Below are positions 36,501 to 44,711 of a stretch of DNA of 64,000 bases, piece by piece. The notes below the pieces were generated by a model that was not told the origin of the DNA, made no database searches, and was given only the letters and a program-made list of their open reading frames with translations. The stretch comes from Pseudomonas sp. K2I15 (GTDB lineage Bacteria; Pseudomonadota; Gammaproteobacteria; Pseudomonadales; Pseudomonadaceae): assembly GCF_002204795.1 (NCBI RefSeq), contig NZ_NIXO01000001.1, forward strand, positions 62,001 through 126,000. The letters are read 5' to 3'. Each line of letters opens with the position of its first letter. Within the stretch, counting starts at the first letter, position 1. Made by a program: the position numbers and the translations under genes.

Positions 36501-39410
36501 GACCACTTCACTGGTCAGGCCGTCGACTGCGACAGGCGTGAGGTCTGGCGCCACGGCCAGCCATTGCACCTGGCGTGGCGCGTCCTTGGCGACGAAAGAC
36601 AGCGAATCCTGGCTCTTCACACCCACCAGGTACTGCGCCGCCGACACCAGCAACGCGCTTTGCGCGGCGACGTTGCGACCGCCTTCGGCTTCGTACACCT
36701 GGGTCATCACTTGCAGGCGGTAGGTGCTGTTGGCGAAGCGTTGCAGGTTGAGGTCCAGCACGGCCTGGCCGTTGTCGTCGACAGTGGTTTCGGCCAGGTC
36801 TTCGGAGCTGGCTTCTTCCAGTGAATCATTCAGGCGGAAGCGGTAATCCGGGTAGCGATCAAAGGCTGCGAGCGTCGGGCTCAGGGACATTTTTGCCGTG
36901 ACGCGACGGCCTGCCGCCGGAGCGCCGAACAAGTGCATCGCGGTGACCTTGGCCACCACCTGGTCCGGCGGGATCCAGCCCAGCACCGGCGTGTCGTGCA
37001 GGCTCAGGCTGACTTTCATCCGGTCCGGCTCAAAGTCGCGGACCTTGAAGCTGACGCTGCCCAGGTCGGTGCGTCGCTGCTTCTCGCCGATCAGTTGCAG
37101 GGTTGCGGTGTAGTCCCCGGAAGGCGCGACTTCGCTGCTTGGGAAGTCGAAGGTCTCAAAACCGCTGGCGGAGAGTTTCAGTGGCTGGCGAATCACTTCC
37201 AGGCCGCGTGGGTCGGTGATTTGCAGCTCAACCGGCAGGCCTTGCAGCGCGCCTTTCCAGTCGCCGCTGCGCACGATCATGCCCAGGTGTGCAGTTTCGC
37301 CCGGCCGGTACAGGCCACGGTCGGTAAACAGGTAGGCACTGAGGCGATTGATCGCACCGTCTTCTTCCAGGCCGCCTACATCAAAACGCGACAAATCCAG
37401 CTGCTGGGACTGACGGGCAATCGGCAGGAAGGATTGGTCATTGCCGCGACTGACCACATACATCAACGGCGTTTTCTCACGGCGCAGTTCATCCAGCTTG
37501 GCAAAGTGCGCGTGGCCTTCGGTGTCGGTACGGCCACTGGCGACCGGCAAACCGTTGCGGCCGATGATGTCGACCTGGGCGTCGGACACCGGCGAGCCGT
37601 TGCCGATGGACTGCACGTACACATCATGGCTGCCATCGCTGGAGCGCTTGGCGATGATGCCCAAGTCGGTGACCACGATGAACCGCAGGTCGCTGGTGGT
37701 GTTGTGCGAGTACTCGAAGGTGCGATCGGCCGGGTCGTCCTGTGGGCTGAGCTTGAGCACAAAAATGCCCCGGCGGCCGCCGTTGGCCGTCAGGTAGCTG
37801 CTCAGGTCGACGTTGTCGTAGACGGTTTTTGACGGGTCAGCCGCTGACAATGGAATGTCCAGGCTCTGACGCTCCACCATCCGGTCAAAGTAGTCATTGG
37901 CAAAATTCGGTCGGGCAAAGCTGCCGCTGCTCTGGTCCACCAGGTGTTGCAACTGGTTGGGCAGCAGGCGGGCGATTTCTACGTGGGCGCCGGGCACGCC
38001 ACGGGCCATGAAACCCAGGCGTTTTTCGCCGGTGAGGCTGAGCAGGGCGCCGTCGGACAGGAACTGCAACGTGCGCGGATAGGCCGGCATGCTCACCAGG
38101 GAGGCTGTCGGATTTTTCGCCAGGTAACCGCCGATGGCTTCCAGGTTGGCCGGTACCCGCACATACAGGGCACGGCCAGGCGGGGCCTTGAATTTGAAGG
38201 CGTGCAGGGTGTTCAGCGGTTCGACGCTTGGCACGTGGGTCAGCTTGACCTTGGTGCTGCTGGCCAGCAGCTTGTCGTCGATGTCTTGCAGGTTCCAGGG
38301 GCGGGTATCGTCCTGGGCTTTTTCCGGCAGCATCCAGGCCTGCACCTTGTTGGCGATGGTCTCGTCGGCCACGGCGCTGGAGCTGCTGAACATCAACACC
38401 GGCTCGGGCTCGCCACGCTCGTTGTCGACAAAGCTGACTTCGGCGCCGGTAAAGGTCAGGCGATAGCGGCCGGGCACGGTGACTTCGGCCACCAACGGTG
38501 CAGGGCTGGCGTTGCCGCCGTCACGGGCCTTGATGCCTTCATCGAGCTTGGCACTGACCGGGGTGCTTTCCAGCGGAGTGGCCAGGGCGGCAGAGCGCAC
38601 AAAGGCGTTGAGCTTGTGCTCGTCGAAGGTGACTTCCGGGCGGTTGGGCAGTTGCGCATCGCGGTAGGCCAGGCCTTTGCCGAGGGTGACCGAGGCACGC
38701 TTGCGTACGCTGTCTTCGTCTACCGGGTGGGAAAAGTGGAAGGTCGCTACCAGCTGCTTCTGCGTCGGGTTGCTTGGGTCTTGGTACAACTCGTTTTGCG
38801 TCAACGTCGCGCGGAACGGCTGGGTGGAGAATTGGCTGCTGTATTGGCTGAGCAGCACGCCATCGGCCAACAGGTTTTTCTTGGCCAGGTCGATGGAGTA
38901 ATGAGCATCGACGGGCCAGTCTTTTTCCGGCGTGAACACCAGGCTGTGGTCGTCAGACCAACGCCAGGTACCAGCAATGGTCGGCTTGAGGGTAATGCCT
39001 TCGGTGACCGGTTTGCCAATGGCCGCCAGCGGTGCCACGGATTCGGAGAAGCGCACCTGCAAGTTATCCACAACCGGCTGCGGCTGGGTGTAATCCGTCA
39101 GGTTGGGCTTGTGCAGCGAATAGCCCACGGTATGGGGCTGCGGCAGGTGGGAATACCAATGCCAGCCATAAAAGCCTGCGGCCACCACCAATACCAGGCC
39201 CAGTACACCGCCTGCGGCCTGGCGCGGATAAGCCTGGGCCTTGTGGCCAACGTTAACCAGGCCGTTGCCTGCGGCTTGCAGCCAGCGCGGCGGTTGCCAC
39301 TGGCCGAACAGGCTGCGCGCCAGCCATCGCACGGCGTTGAACAGAACACTCACCACTGAGATTAAGGCCCCGAAAAAACGGCGGCTGGTCGCTTTGAACG
39401 AATCAAACAT
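33567..39410 (-). CDS. Bacterial alpha-2-macroglobulin with thioester motif
   Basis: A protein of about 1947 residues from ATG 39410 (MFDSFKATSRRFFG), with AGGG-type ribosome site upstream; longer in-frame starts are possible. A TM helix (GGVLGLVLVVAAGFYGWHWY, about 70-90) anchors it, the rest is periplasmic macroglobulin repeats. The thioester motif CTEQ is encoded at 34989-35000 (GYACTEQLVS), followed by an alpha-toroid (ECAM-type) region, so covalent protease trapping is plausible. An acidic Glu/Asp/Ser-rich stretch lies near the C-terminus. It overlaps pbpC by 20 bases. It is longer than the E. coli protein (about 1650 residues). Confidence 0.93.
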   Translation of the reverse strand: MFDSFKATSRRFFGALISVVSVLFNAVRWLARSLFGQWQPPRWLQAAGNGLVNVGHKAQAYPRQAAGGVLGLVLVVAAGFYGWHWYSHLPQPHTVGYSLHKPNLTDYTQPQPVVDNLQVRFSESVAPLAAIGKPVTEGITLKPTIAGTWRWSDDHSLVFTPEKDWPVDAHYSIDLAKKNLLADGVLLSQYSSQFSTQPFRATLTQNELYQDPSNPTQKQLVATFHFSHPVDEDSVRKRASVTLGKGLAYRDAQLPNRPEVTFDEHKLNAFVRSAALATPLESTPVSAKLDEGIKARDGGNASPAPLVAEVTVPGRYRLTFTGAEVSFVDNERGEPEPVLMFSSSSAVADETIANKVQAWMLPEKAQDDTRPWNLQDIDDKLLASSTKVKLTHVPSVEPLNTLHAFKFKAPPGRALYVRVPANLEAIGGYLAKNPTASLVSMPAYPRTLQFLSDGALLSLTGEKRLGFMARGVPGAHVEIARLLPNQLQHLVDQSSGSFARPNFANDYFDRMVERQSLDIPLSAADPSKTVYDNVDLSSYLTANGGRRGIFVLKLSPQDDPADRTFEYSHNTTSDLRFIVVTDLGIIAKRSSDGSHDVYVQSIGNGSPVSDAQVDIIGRNGLPVASGRTDTEGHAHFAKLDELRREKTPLMYVVSRGNDQSFLPIARQSQQLDLSRFDVGGLEEDGAINRLSAYLFTDRGLYRPGETAHLGMIVRSGDWKGALQGLPVELQITDPRGLEVIRQPLKLSASGFETFDFPSSEVAPSGDYTATLQLIGEKQRRTDLGSVSFKVRDFEPDRMKVSLSLHDTPVLGWIPPDQVVAKVTAMHLFGAPAAGRRVTAKMSLSPTLAAFDRYPDYRFRLNDSLEEASSEDLAETTVDDNGQAVLDLNLQRFANSTYRLQVMTQVYEAEGGRNVAAQSALLVSAAQYLVGVKSQDSLSFVAKDAPRQVQWLAVAPDLTPVAVDGLTSEVVEHRYVSVLVKQSNGTYKYESRIKNISQPASPVVMTKDGAKQTLNTGAPGDFTLQLKDANGNLLNQIDYSVAGRGNTSRSLERNAELQLRLDKRSYATGDEIAISIRAPYTGAGLITIERDKVYTQQWFKADSTNSVQHIRVPAGLEGNAYINVQFVRDIGSPEVYMSPLSYGVVPFSINLDARRMALKVEGPAKIEPGQTLDIKVNADRPGRAVVYAVDEGILQVARYQTPDPLGFFFQKRALEVGTSQILDLILPEFSRLLSGAAPGGDTEGALANHLNPFKRKHQPPVAWWSGLVDLPAGETVLHYQVPDSFNGKLHLFAVAVDSDSVGVSEANTEVRGPLVITPNVPAFVAPGDVFSVSAGVFSNLEAAADVKFEVQTSDGLQVQGDKASTLALQPRKEGVAEFKIKVGENLGSADLRFVAVLPDGKRIQVAETTSIRPLSEHRVALSLGRFDSASKELKPTRELFGQLRDVQLGVAASPLVWANGLKHYLDDYGYACTEQLVSKAMPALIWGGNAPEAEQAFSGAVRMLRQRQNQAGGFGLWAANPDVAPYASLYATDFLIEAKERGLPVPEDLLQRSNAYLTDLANGPSEGLSELRNRAYASYLLSRQGILVSGALSDIRERYESYFKDTWQNDIGAAYLAASYKLLKQDRQADTLFRKVPWLSLSDKWDSDGLYYDPLVHDAEHLHLLARHFPELLDDVPASLLDKLGKRLNEQRYNSLSAALLLRALDNYGQRAQSDMTLKATAWLSDKQQQLLQMAGQPPRAAVPAGTQKLQMEKSDGPAAFYMLSEAGYDKGTTLKPINNGLEIIHEYLDLKGNPVSKVAVGDEFLVRLRLRATDRDQVQQVAVVDLLPGGVEPVYNLPPEPEAASSEESEGDDSEYVETSEDTEEADAWQAPIGETDLSNWQPDYVDVRDDRVVLYGTALRDVGTFVYRVRATNAGTFNTPPAYAEGMYETTLQGRGKVGQLEITKP

Positions 39411-39489
39411 GGTGAGCATCCCTGGCAATGTGTCGCGTATCTTACACGTCTCTTTGATACAAAAGATGACGGCAAATACGCCGTGCAGC

Positions 39490-40119
39490 TCAGGCTTGCT
39501 GCACGAAGGTGAGGCGTATCGCAAAACCGATCAAAAGACTGCCAAACAGCCATTGCTGAAGACGCTGGGCCGACGGGCTGCGCTCCAGCCAACGGCCGAT
39601 TCGGGCGCCGGCCAGGCCGTAGCAACTGTCGAATGCCAGGCCGACGGCCACTAGAATCGCGCCCAACGTTGCGAACTGCGCCGTCACCGATGCGCCGTGG
39701 GGATCTATAAATTGCGGCAGCAATACGGAGCAGAACAGCAGCGCCTTGGGGTTGAGCAGGTTGGTCAGCAGGCCGCGTTGGAAGGCTTCACGCCAGGCGT
39801 GCGTCGGTACGGTTCCGTCCTCGGCGTTCAGGTTAGGCAGCAGGTTTGAGCGCAGGCACTGCACGCCGATCCACAGCAGATACGCCGCACCGCCCAGACG
39901 CACCACATCGAAGGTCCAGGGCGCGACCTTGAACAACGTCGCCAGGCCCATCCCCGCCAACGCCACATGGCAGGCCCGGGCCAGGCCCAAACCCGCAGCT
40001 GTTGCCAGTGCCATCGCGTTGCCCTGACGGGCGCCGGTTTGCAGCAGCAGGATCATGTCCGGGCCGGGTAACAGGTATACCACCGCCAACGCGACTAAAA
40101 ACAACCAGAGTTCTGCCAT
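39490..40119 (-). CDS. LysE/RhtB-family amino-acid exporter
   Basis: A 209-residue inner-membrane protein with about six hydrophobic segments. VVYLLPGPDMILLLQTGARQG near the N-terminus is the LysE/RhtB signature, with LLNPKALLFCSVLLPQFI in the middle. ATG 40119 (MAELWLFLVAL) matches the family start; an upstream ATG at 40155 adds a non-family tail. Divergent from an Lrp regulator 136 bases away, a common exporter-regulator pair. Substrate unknown. Confidence 0.93.
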   Translation of the reverse strand: MAELWLFLVALAVVYLLPGPDMILLLQTGARQGNAMALATAAGLGLARACHVALAGMGLATLFKVAPWTFDVVRLGGAAYLLWIGVQCLRSNLLPNLNAEDGTVPTHAWREAFQRGLLTNLLNPKALLFCSVLLPQFIDPHGASVTAQFATLGAILVAVGLAFDSCYGLAGARIGRWLERSPSAQRLQQWLFGSLLIGFAIRLTFVQQA

Positions 40120-40255
40120 GTGCCTGCCCCTTGCGGTACGTGATTCGTAGGGCAATTTTAGGGGCGAAGGCGGGGGCAGGTGCTTGCGTAGTCAGCCGGA
40201 AGAGCGTCTAGTCTTGGCACAATCTGCCACCTTTACCGGGCGAAACACTTCACTT

Positions 40256-40738
40256 ATGCCAAATCTGAAACTGGATGCGTTTGACCGCAAGATTCTTGAG
40301 GCCCTGCAACGGGATGGGCGCTTGAGCAACGTGCAACTGGCGGACGAGATTGGCCTGTCGGCTTCGCCCTGCTTGCGTCGGGTGCGGTTGCTGGAGCAGG
40401 CCGGGGTGATTCGTGGTTACCAGGCGAGTCTGGACCGGGATGAAGTCGGGTTGGGGCTGACGGTGTTTGTCGGGGTAAAAGTGGAGCGGCATAACGATGA
40501 ACAGGCGGAGGCGTTTCGGTTGGCGGTGACGGCGCTGCCCCAGGTGATTTCGGCGTTTCTGGTGTCGGGGGAATCGGATTTCCTGCTGCAAGTGGTGGTG
40601 CCGGACTTGCGCGGGTATGAGCGGTTCCTGACCGGAAGCTTGTTGAAGTTGCCGGGAGTGAGTGACATCCGCAGCAACTTTGCGATTCAGACGGTGAAGA
40701 CGCCGGGGGCGTTGCCGTTGGGGCATCTTCCCGGCTGA
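40256..40738 (+). CDS. Lrp/AsnC-family regulator
   Basis: A 160-residue regulator. The N-terminal HTH has FDRKILEALQRDGRLSNVQLADEIGLSASPCLRRVRLLE; the C-terminal ligand domain (about 65-150) is an RAM/AsnC fold with ISAFLVSGESDFLLQVVVPD. ATG 40256 gives the standard length; the frame is open upstream. Divergent to the LysE-type exporter, so it probably controls that gene in response to an amino acid. Confidence 0.94.
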   Translation: MPNLKLDAFDRKILEALQRDGRLSNVQLADEIGLSASPCLRRVRLLEQAGVIRGYQASLDRDEVGLGLTVFVGVKVERHNDEQAEAFRLAVTALPQVISAFLVSGESDFLLQVVVPDLRGYERFLTGSLLKLPGVSDIRSNFAIQTVKTPGALPLGHLPG

Positions 40739-40768
40739 TGATTTCTTATTGTGATGAGGACGCTTGTT

Positions 40769-40861
40769 GTGGCGAGGGAGCTTGCTCCCGCTGGGCAGCG
40801 TAGCGGCCCCAAAATCTTGGGAGCGCTGCGCACTCCAGCGGGAGCAAGCTCCCTCGCCACA
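40769..40861. repeat. REP doublet (REPIN)
   Basis: Two inverted REP copies: TGTGGCGAGGGAGC at 40769 and its reverse complement ending GCTCCCTCGCCACA at 40861, each itself a palindrome around AGCTTGCT. About 40 bases of non-conserved sequence lie between them. Confidence 0.9.
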
Positions 40862-40879
40862 GGGGGGCGCGTGGTCGGG

Positions 40880-41080
40880 CTATTGGGGATGCAGGCAGTC
40901 GAGCGATCTATCCACCATTACCTTGGCCATTTCCACCAGGTGCATGACTGCAGGCGAAGTTTCGCTCAACTCCTGAGCGCAGTGAAGCAGGTCCGATGCA
41001 TAGGCCAAGGCGTCTTCGAAGCTGAGTTCTGGGTGCGTTGTGAAAAAAGGGAATGACTGGCCGGGCGTTACTTTGGTCAT
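40880..41080 (-). CDS. Small DUF6124/DUF3077-like protein
   Basis: A 66-residue protein beginning MTKVTPGQSFPFF with GGAG seven bases upstream. The MTKxTPG start, an ALAYASDLLHCAQEL helix and a C-terminal HLVEMAKVMVDRSLD resemble the short DUF3077/DUF6124 proteins frequent in P. fluorescens genomes, function unknown. The frame is open upstream to 41137, but the family start and ribosome site favour 41080. It lies between two REP doublets. Confidence 0.72.
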   Translation of the reverse strand: MTKVTPGQSFPFFTTHPELSFEDALAYASDLLHCAQELSETSPAVMHLVEMAKVMVDRSLDCLHPQ

Positions 41081-41290
41081 GGAATAACTCCAATTGTGCG
41101 CCCAATGTTGAACGTTCGAGCTGCTAAACCCGGTCACTGAATTGACAGTGATGGACGCAGACTAGACGCCGAAAAGACGGGGCACAAACGGCTGGGATTC
41201 TCTCGGAAATGTCCTGCGAAGGAAAGGGAAGGGGCGCTCAAGCGTGGCAGTTTCAGACGTTGTCGCAACCTTGAAAACACCGCAAAAAAG

Positions 41291-41380
41291 TGTGGGAGCT
41301 GGCTTGCCGGCGATGACTGACTAACCTTCAACAGTAATGTTGACTGCTAAACCGCTATCGCAGGCAAGCCAGCTCCCACA
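41291..41380. repeat. REP doublet (REPIN)
   Basis: TGTGGGAGCTGGCTTGCC at 41291 and its inverted partner GGCAAGCCAGCTCCCACA ending 41380. It occupies most of the right half of the 332-base gap 41081-41412, where I see nothing else. Confidence 0.9.
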
Positions 41381-41412
41381 TTGGAATTTAGTCGTGTTGG
41401 AGGTGGGTGTTT

Positions 41413-42345
41413 TCAGGTCCACCAGTAGCGTACGAGATGAAAGAAAATCGGCGCCGCAAAACACACCGAATCCAGCCGATCCAGCATCCCGCCGTGCCCC
41501 TCGATCATGTGCCCCCAATCCTTCACGCCCCGGTCGCGCTTGATTGCCGACATGACAATCCCGCCGGCAAACCCCAGCAGGTTGATCAACAGCGCAATCA
41601 GGAATGACTGCCAGGGATTAAACGGCGTGGTCCACCACAGCGCCGCGCCAATCAGCGACGACAACAGAATCCCGCCGACAAACCCTTCCACCGTCTTCGA
41701 AGGCGACAAGTTAGGCGCGATCTTGTGTTTGCCGAACAGCTTGCCGCACACGTACTGCAACACGTCCGACAGCTGCACCACAATCACCAGGTAGGCGATC
41801 AGCAGCAGGTTGCGGCCTTCGTAACCGACGATATCCAGGGTCAGCAGCGCCGGCACGAAGGACACGCAGAACACCGCGATCATCAGCCCCCATTGCACCT
41901 TCGACGCCCGTTCCAGGAAGTGCGTGCTGTCGCCGCCCAATGAAGCAAGGATAGGCAGCAGCAGGAACACGTACACCGGGATGAAGATCGAGAACAGCCC
42001 GTACCAGTCGAAGTAGATCAGCAGGTATTGCAGCGGCAGGGCCAGGTAAAACGCCGCCACCAGTGCCGGGTAATCGCTGCGCCGGGTGGGCGTCAGCGTG
42101 AGGAATTCCCGCAGGGCATAGAACGACACCGCGTAAAACAGCAGGATCACCGCGCCGGTGCCGAGCCAGAAGGCCACGCCGATCACCACCACCATCACCC
42201 ACCAGGCGTTGATGCGCGCGTTAAGGTTGTCGATCACCGCGTTGGGCGTGCCACGGGTGCGTAGTTTGAGGATCAGGCCGATCAGCGAGGCGAGCACCAG
42301 GATCGCGCCGATCCCGCCGAACAACATCAGGGTTTGGCTATCCAT
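41413..42345 (-). CDS. CDP-diglyceride synthase-like (CdsA/YnbB type)
   Basis: A 310-residue membrane protein with about eight hydrophobic segments and the CTP phosphatidate cytidylyltransferase signature at 266-293 (SAIKRDRGVKDWGHMIEG, then GMLDRLDS). It should make a CDP-diacylglycerol-like donor. It is the last gene of the minus-strand lipid operon and is a second-copy type resembling E. coli YnbB; the housekeeping cdsA normally lies beside dxr, not seen here. Which phosphatidate species it uses is unknown. Confidence 0.9.
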   Translation of the reverse strand: MDSQTLMLFGGIGAILVLASLIGLILKLRTRGTPNAVIDNLNARINAWWVMVVVIGVAFWLGTGAVILLFYAVSFYALREFLTLTPTRRSDYPALVAAFYLALPLQYLLIYFDWYGLFSIFIPVYVFLLLPILASLGGDSTHFLERASKVQWGLMIAVFCVSFVPALLTLDIVGYEGRNLLLIAYLVIVVQLSDVLQYVCGKLFGKHKIAPNLSPSKTVEGFVGGILLSSLIGAALWWTTPFNPWQSFLIALLINLLGFAGGIVMSAIKRDRGVKDWGHMIEGHGGMLDRLDSVCFAAPIFFHLVRYWWT

Positions 42346-42346
42346 G

Positions 42347-42967
42347 TCAGGAATGCTCCGGGGCGAGGGCGAGCAAGGCGTCGCGGGTGCGGGCGAGGAA
42401 CAGTGCCTTGTCTTCGCCGTCCTCCAGTTGCAGCGGTGCGCCGAAACTGGTGGTGCACAGCAATGGCAGCGGCAGCACGCGGCCCTTGGGCATGACCCGG
42501 TTGAGGTTGGCGATCCACACCGGGATCAACTCGGCTTGTGGATAACTCTTCGCCAAGTGATACAGCCCCGATTTGAACGGCAACAAGCCGTCTTCCAGGT
42601 TGCGCGTTCCCTCGGGGAAGATGATCAGCGAGTCGCCGTTTTCCAGGGCCTGGAGCATGGGTTGCAAGGGGTTATCCACAGGGTCTTTGCGCTCGCGGTC
42701 GATCAGTACGCCGTTGAACACCCGGTTGATGATGTAGCGGCGCAGGGCGCTTGTGTTCCAGTAGTCGCTGCCGGCCACCGGGCGGGTGAATTTGCGCAGG
42801 TTCTGTGGCAACGATGCCCACAGCAGCACGAAATCTCCGTGGCTGCTGTGGTTGGCGTAGTAGATGCGTTGCACCGGCACGGGCGCACAGCCAAGCCACA
42901 GGCTGCGGGCGCCGGTGACGGTGCGGGCCATGGAGGTAATCAGGGTGGCGACCACGGGTTCGAACAT
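42347..42967 (-). CDS. PlsC-type 1-acylglycerol-phosphate acyltransferase
   Basis: A 206-residue acyltransferase with the HX4D motif H40-SSHG-D45 and FPEGTR at 117-122. It probably acylates a lysophosphatidate to supply the adjacent CdsA-like enzyme (gap of one base). Two perfect DnaA boxes lie in the gene (42537, 42672). Presence of an acyltransferase is an addition compared with E. coli ynbABCD. Confidence 0.92.
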   Translation of the reverse strand: MFEPVVATLITSMARTVTGARSLWLGCAPVPVQRIYYANHSSHGDFVLLWASLPQNLRKFTRPVAGSDYWNTSALRRYIINRVFNGVLIDRERKDPVDNPLQPMLQALENGDSLIIFPEGTRNLEDGLLPFKSGLYHLAKSYPQAELIPVWIANLNRVMPKGRVLPLPLLCTTSFGAPLQLEDGEDKALFLARTRDALLALAPEHS

Positions 42968-42976
42968 GAGGATTCC

Positions 42977-43420
42977 TTATCCGGCGAAGGGCAGCCAAGG
43001 GCTGGCCAGGATGACGGCCACGGTCAGCAGCACTTGCGCCGCCAGCAGGTAGGCTTGCTTGCGCAACAGTTTCAGGGCGCCGCGACGGCGCTCGGTCCAG
43101 GGCCGGCCCGCGCGTTTGGCGGATTGCAGGCCAAGGGTTTGCATGGCCTGATCAAAATCGGGCGTGCGCTCGGTGTCGCGGGCCAGCAAGGCGAACAGGT
43201 CGGCATCGAAGGCCACCCGCAACGCCCAATACTTTTGCAGCAGCCCGAGCACAATCATCCACAGGCTGAGGATCAGGCAGATTGGCGTAATGCTCGCCAT
43301 CAGCAGTTGCGCGAGGCCGAACAGCACACCGAGCAACGTCAGGCCTGTGGATAACTGGTCCAGGGAGCGGCCCCGGCGCAGCAGGCTGGCGACGACTTGT
43401 AATTCCATGTCAGCGGGCAT
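42977..43420 (-). CDS. Unrecognised small membrane protein in lipid operon
   Basis: A 147-residue protein, family unknown to me. Two hydrophobic segments at about 26-62 and one at the C-terminus (about 126-144) suggest membrane anchoring, with a soluble middle containing FDADLFALLARDTERTPDFD. The start at 43420 (after GAGGG) overlaps the phosphatase stop by 11 bases; ATG 43408 is an alternative. Context places it in lipid metabolism, possibly a complex organiser. A perfect DnaA box lies at 43346. Confidence 0.8.
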   Translation of the reverse strand: MPADMELQVVASLLRRGRSLDQLSTGLTLLGVLFGLAQLLMASITPICLILSLWMIVLGLLQKYWALRVAFDADLFALLARDTERTPDFDQAMQTLGLQSAKRAGRPWTERRRGALKLLRKQAYLLAAQVLLTVAVILASPWLPFAG

Positions 43421-44708
43421 GGGCTAAACCCTCAAGTGCTTCACGGTGAGCGGGATGCAGGACCACACGCGGGCGTGCTGTACGAATAATAGCCACCGCC
43501 TCGTCGACGTCGCTTGCGCGCCTGGTATTTAGCAGCCACGCAGCCACGGCGGTGGCGCTGCGTGAGTAACCGAGAGCGCAGCACACCAGCAACGGGCCGG
43601 CTGAGCGCAGCCGTTCAATGGCTTGGGCGGCTTCCAGGCATTGCACCGCAGTGGGCGGCGTGAGGTCGAGCACGGGCAGGCTGTAATAGGCGCGGCCCTG
43701 TGGATTAATCGGTAATTCGGCGCACAGATCGACCACGGCCTTGAATGAATCCAGCTCGCTGCCCGTAGGAATTCGCCCCAGCCAAACGTTATCCACAACC
43801 TGATCGGGCTGTGGATGTTTACGTGTCCACAGGCGTGAGTTGATCCAGGCCGCCGCCAGATACGGCGCAAATAGCCAACGCGCCGCCGGGCTGAGTCGTC
43901 CATCGGCGCGCTTTTGAAAGCCCGAAACCCCCAGCACCAGATAATTCGCCTTCATCAACCCAAGGGAAACCGCCGGCCAAATCAGCCACAACCAACCGCC
44001 ACCGAGGGTAAACGCGAGGATCAAACACACCAACGACCCGAAGCCATAGCGCAACCCAAGCCGCCAGCGCTGCCGGTCCCTGGTCAACTGCGCATTCAGC
44101 AGCGGGCTCGGATGTTCCAGCGGCCACAGCCACACGCACAGCCAGCCGGCGAGGGCGCCTGTGGGTAAGTCAATAAAGTGATGTTGATAAGTGGTCAGCA
44201 CCGACAGCCCGATCAACGCGAACCAGCCATGCACCACCCAGCGCCACAGGCCCTGGCTATGCCGTTGGTACATTATCCACAGCACCACCAGCAGGGCGAT
44301 GTGCAGCGACGGCGCCTGATTGAACGGCTTGTCGAACCCCGCGAGTACCGCAAACAACCAGCCGAATACGCCGTCCAACTCCGGCCGTTCGAAGGTGAAG
44401 CGCAGCGGCCAGATCAGGAAGCAAGTGACCGCAATCACCTGGGCCGTCAGCAGGCGCAAGGCGTGTTGTTTCAGCTCATGGCGCGTACTGGGCAGCAGCA
44501 GTGAGAAACCGTAGAGCAGGTCGATCGACCAGTAGGGCACGATGGTCCAGGCCCAGAACGGGATATGGGTTTCCCAGCCGAACACCATCGTGCCCACGTC
44601 GCTGCGCTGGCTGGTGACCCACGTAGCAAAGCCGTAGGTGCTGAAAAACAGCGGCGCCAACAACAGCAGCCACAGCACCGCCGGTTTTAACAGGCCAGGT
44701 TCACGCAT
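43410..44708 (-). CDS. PAP2 - dual-specificity phosphatase fusion (YnbD type)
   Basis: A 432-residue inner-membrane protein. The N-terminal two thirds are PAP2-like membrane helices with KPFNQAPSLHIALLV and TYQHHFIDLPTGALAG catalytic regions; the C-terminal domain is a cysteine phosphatase with CALGYSR (C377, R383; Cx5R). It probably dephosphorylates a lipid phosphate made by the neighbouring enzymes. Same architecture as E. coli YnbD. Perfect DnaA boxes at 43789 and 44273. Confidence 0.9.
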   Translation of the reverse strand: MREPGLLKPAVLWLLLLAPLFFSTYGFATWVTSQRSDVGTMVFGWETHIPFWAWTIVPYWSIDLLYGFSLLLPSTRHELKQHALRLLTAQVIAVTCFLIWPLRFTFERPELDGVFGWLFAVLAGFDKPFNQAPSLHIALLVVLWIMYQRHSQGLWRWVVHGWFALIGLSVLTTYQHHFIDLPTGALAGWLCVWLWPLEHPSPLLNAQLTRDRQRWRLGLRYGFGSLVCLILAFTLGGGWLWLIWPAVSLGLMKANYLVLGVSGFQKRADGRLSPAARWLFAPYLAAAWINSRLWTRKHPQPDQVVDNVWLGRIPTGSELDSFKAVVDLCAELPINPQGRAYYSLPVLDLTPPTAVQCLEAAQAIERLRSAGPLLVCCALGYSRSATAVAAWLLNTRRASDVDEAVAIIRTARPRVVLHPAHREALEGLAHAR

Positions 44709-44711
44709 AGG

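Noticed and set aside
34530..39359. Several long plus-strand frames opposite the macroglobulin gene
   Set aside because: They lie wholly within the coding sequence of a recognisable protein, are rich in Arg/Gln/Val/His as mirror frames are, and have no ribosome sites or motifs.
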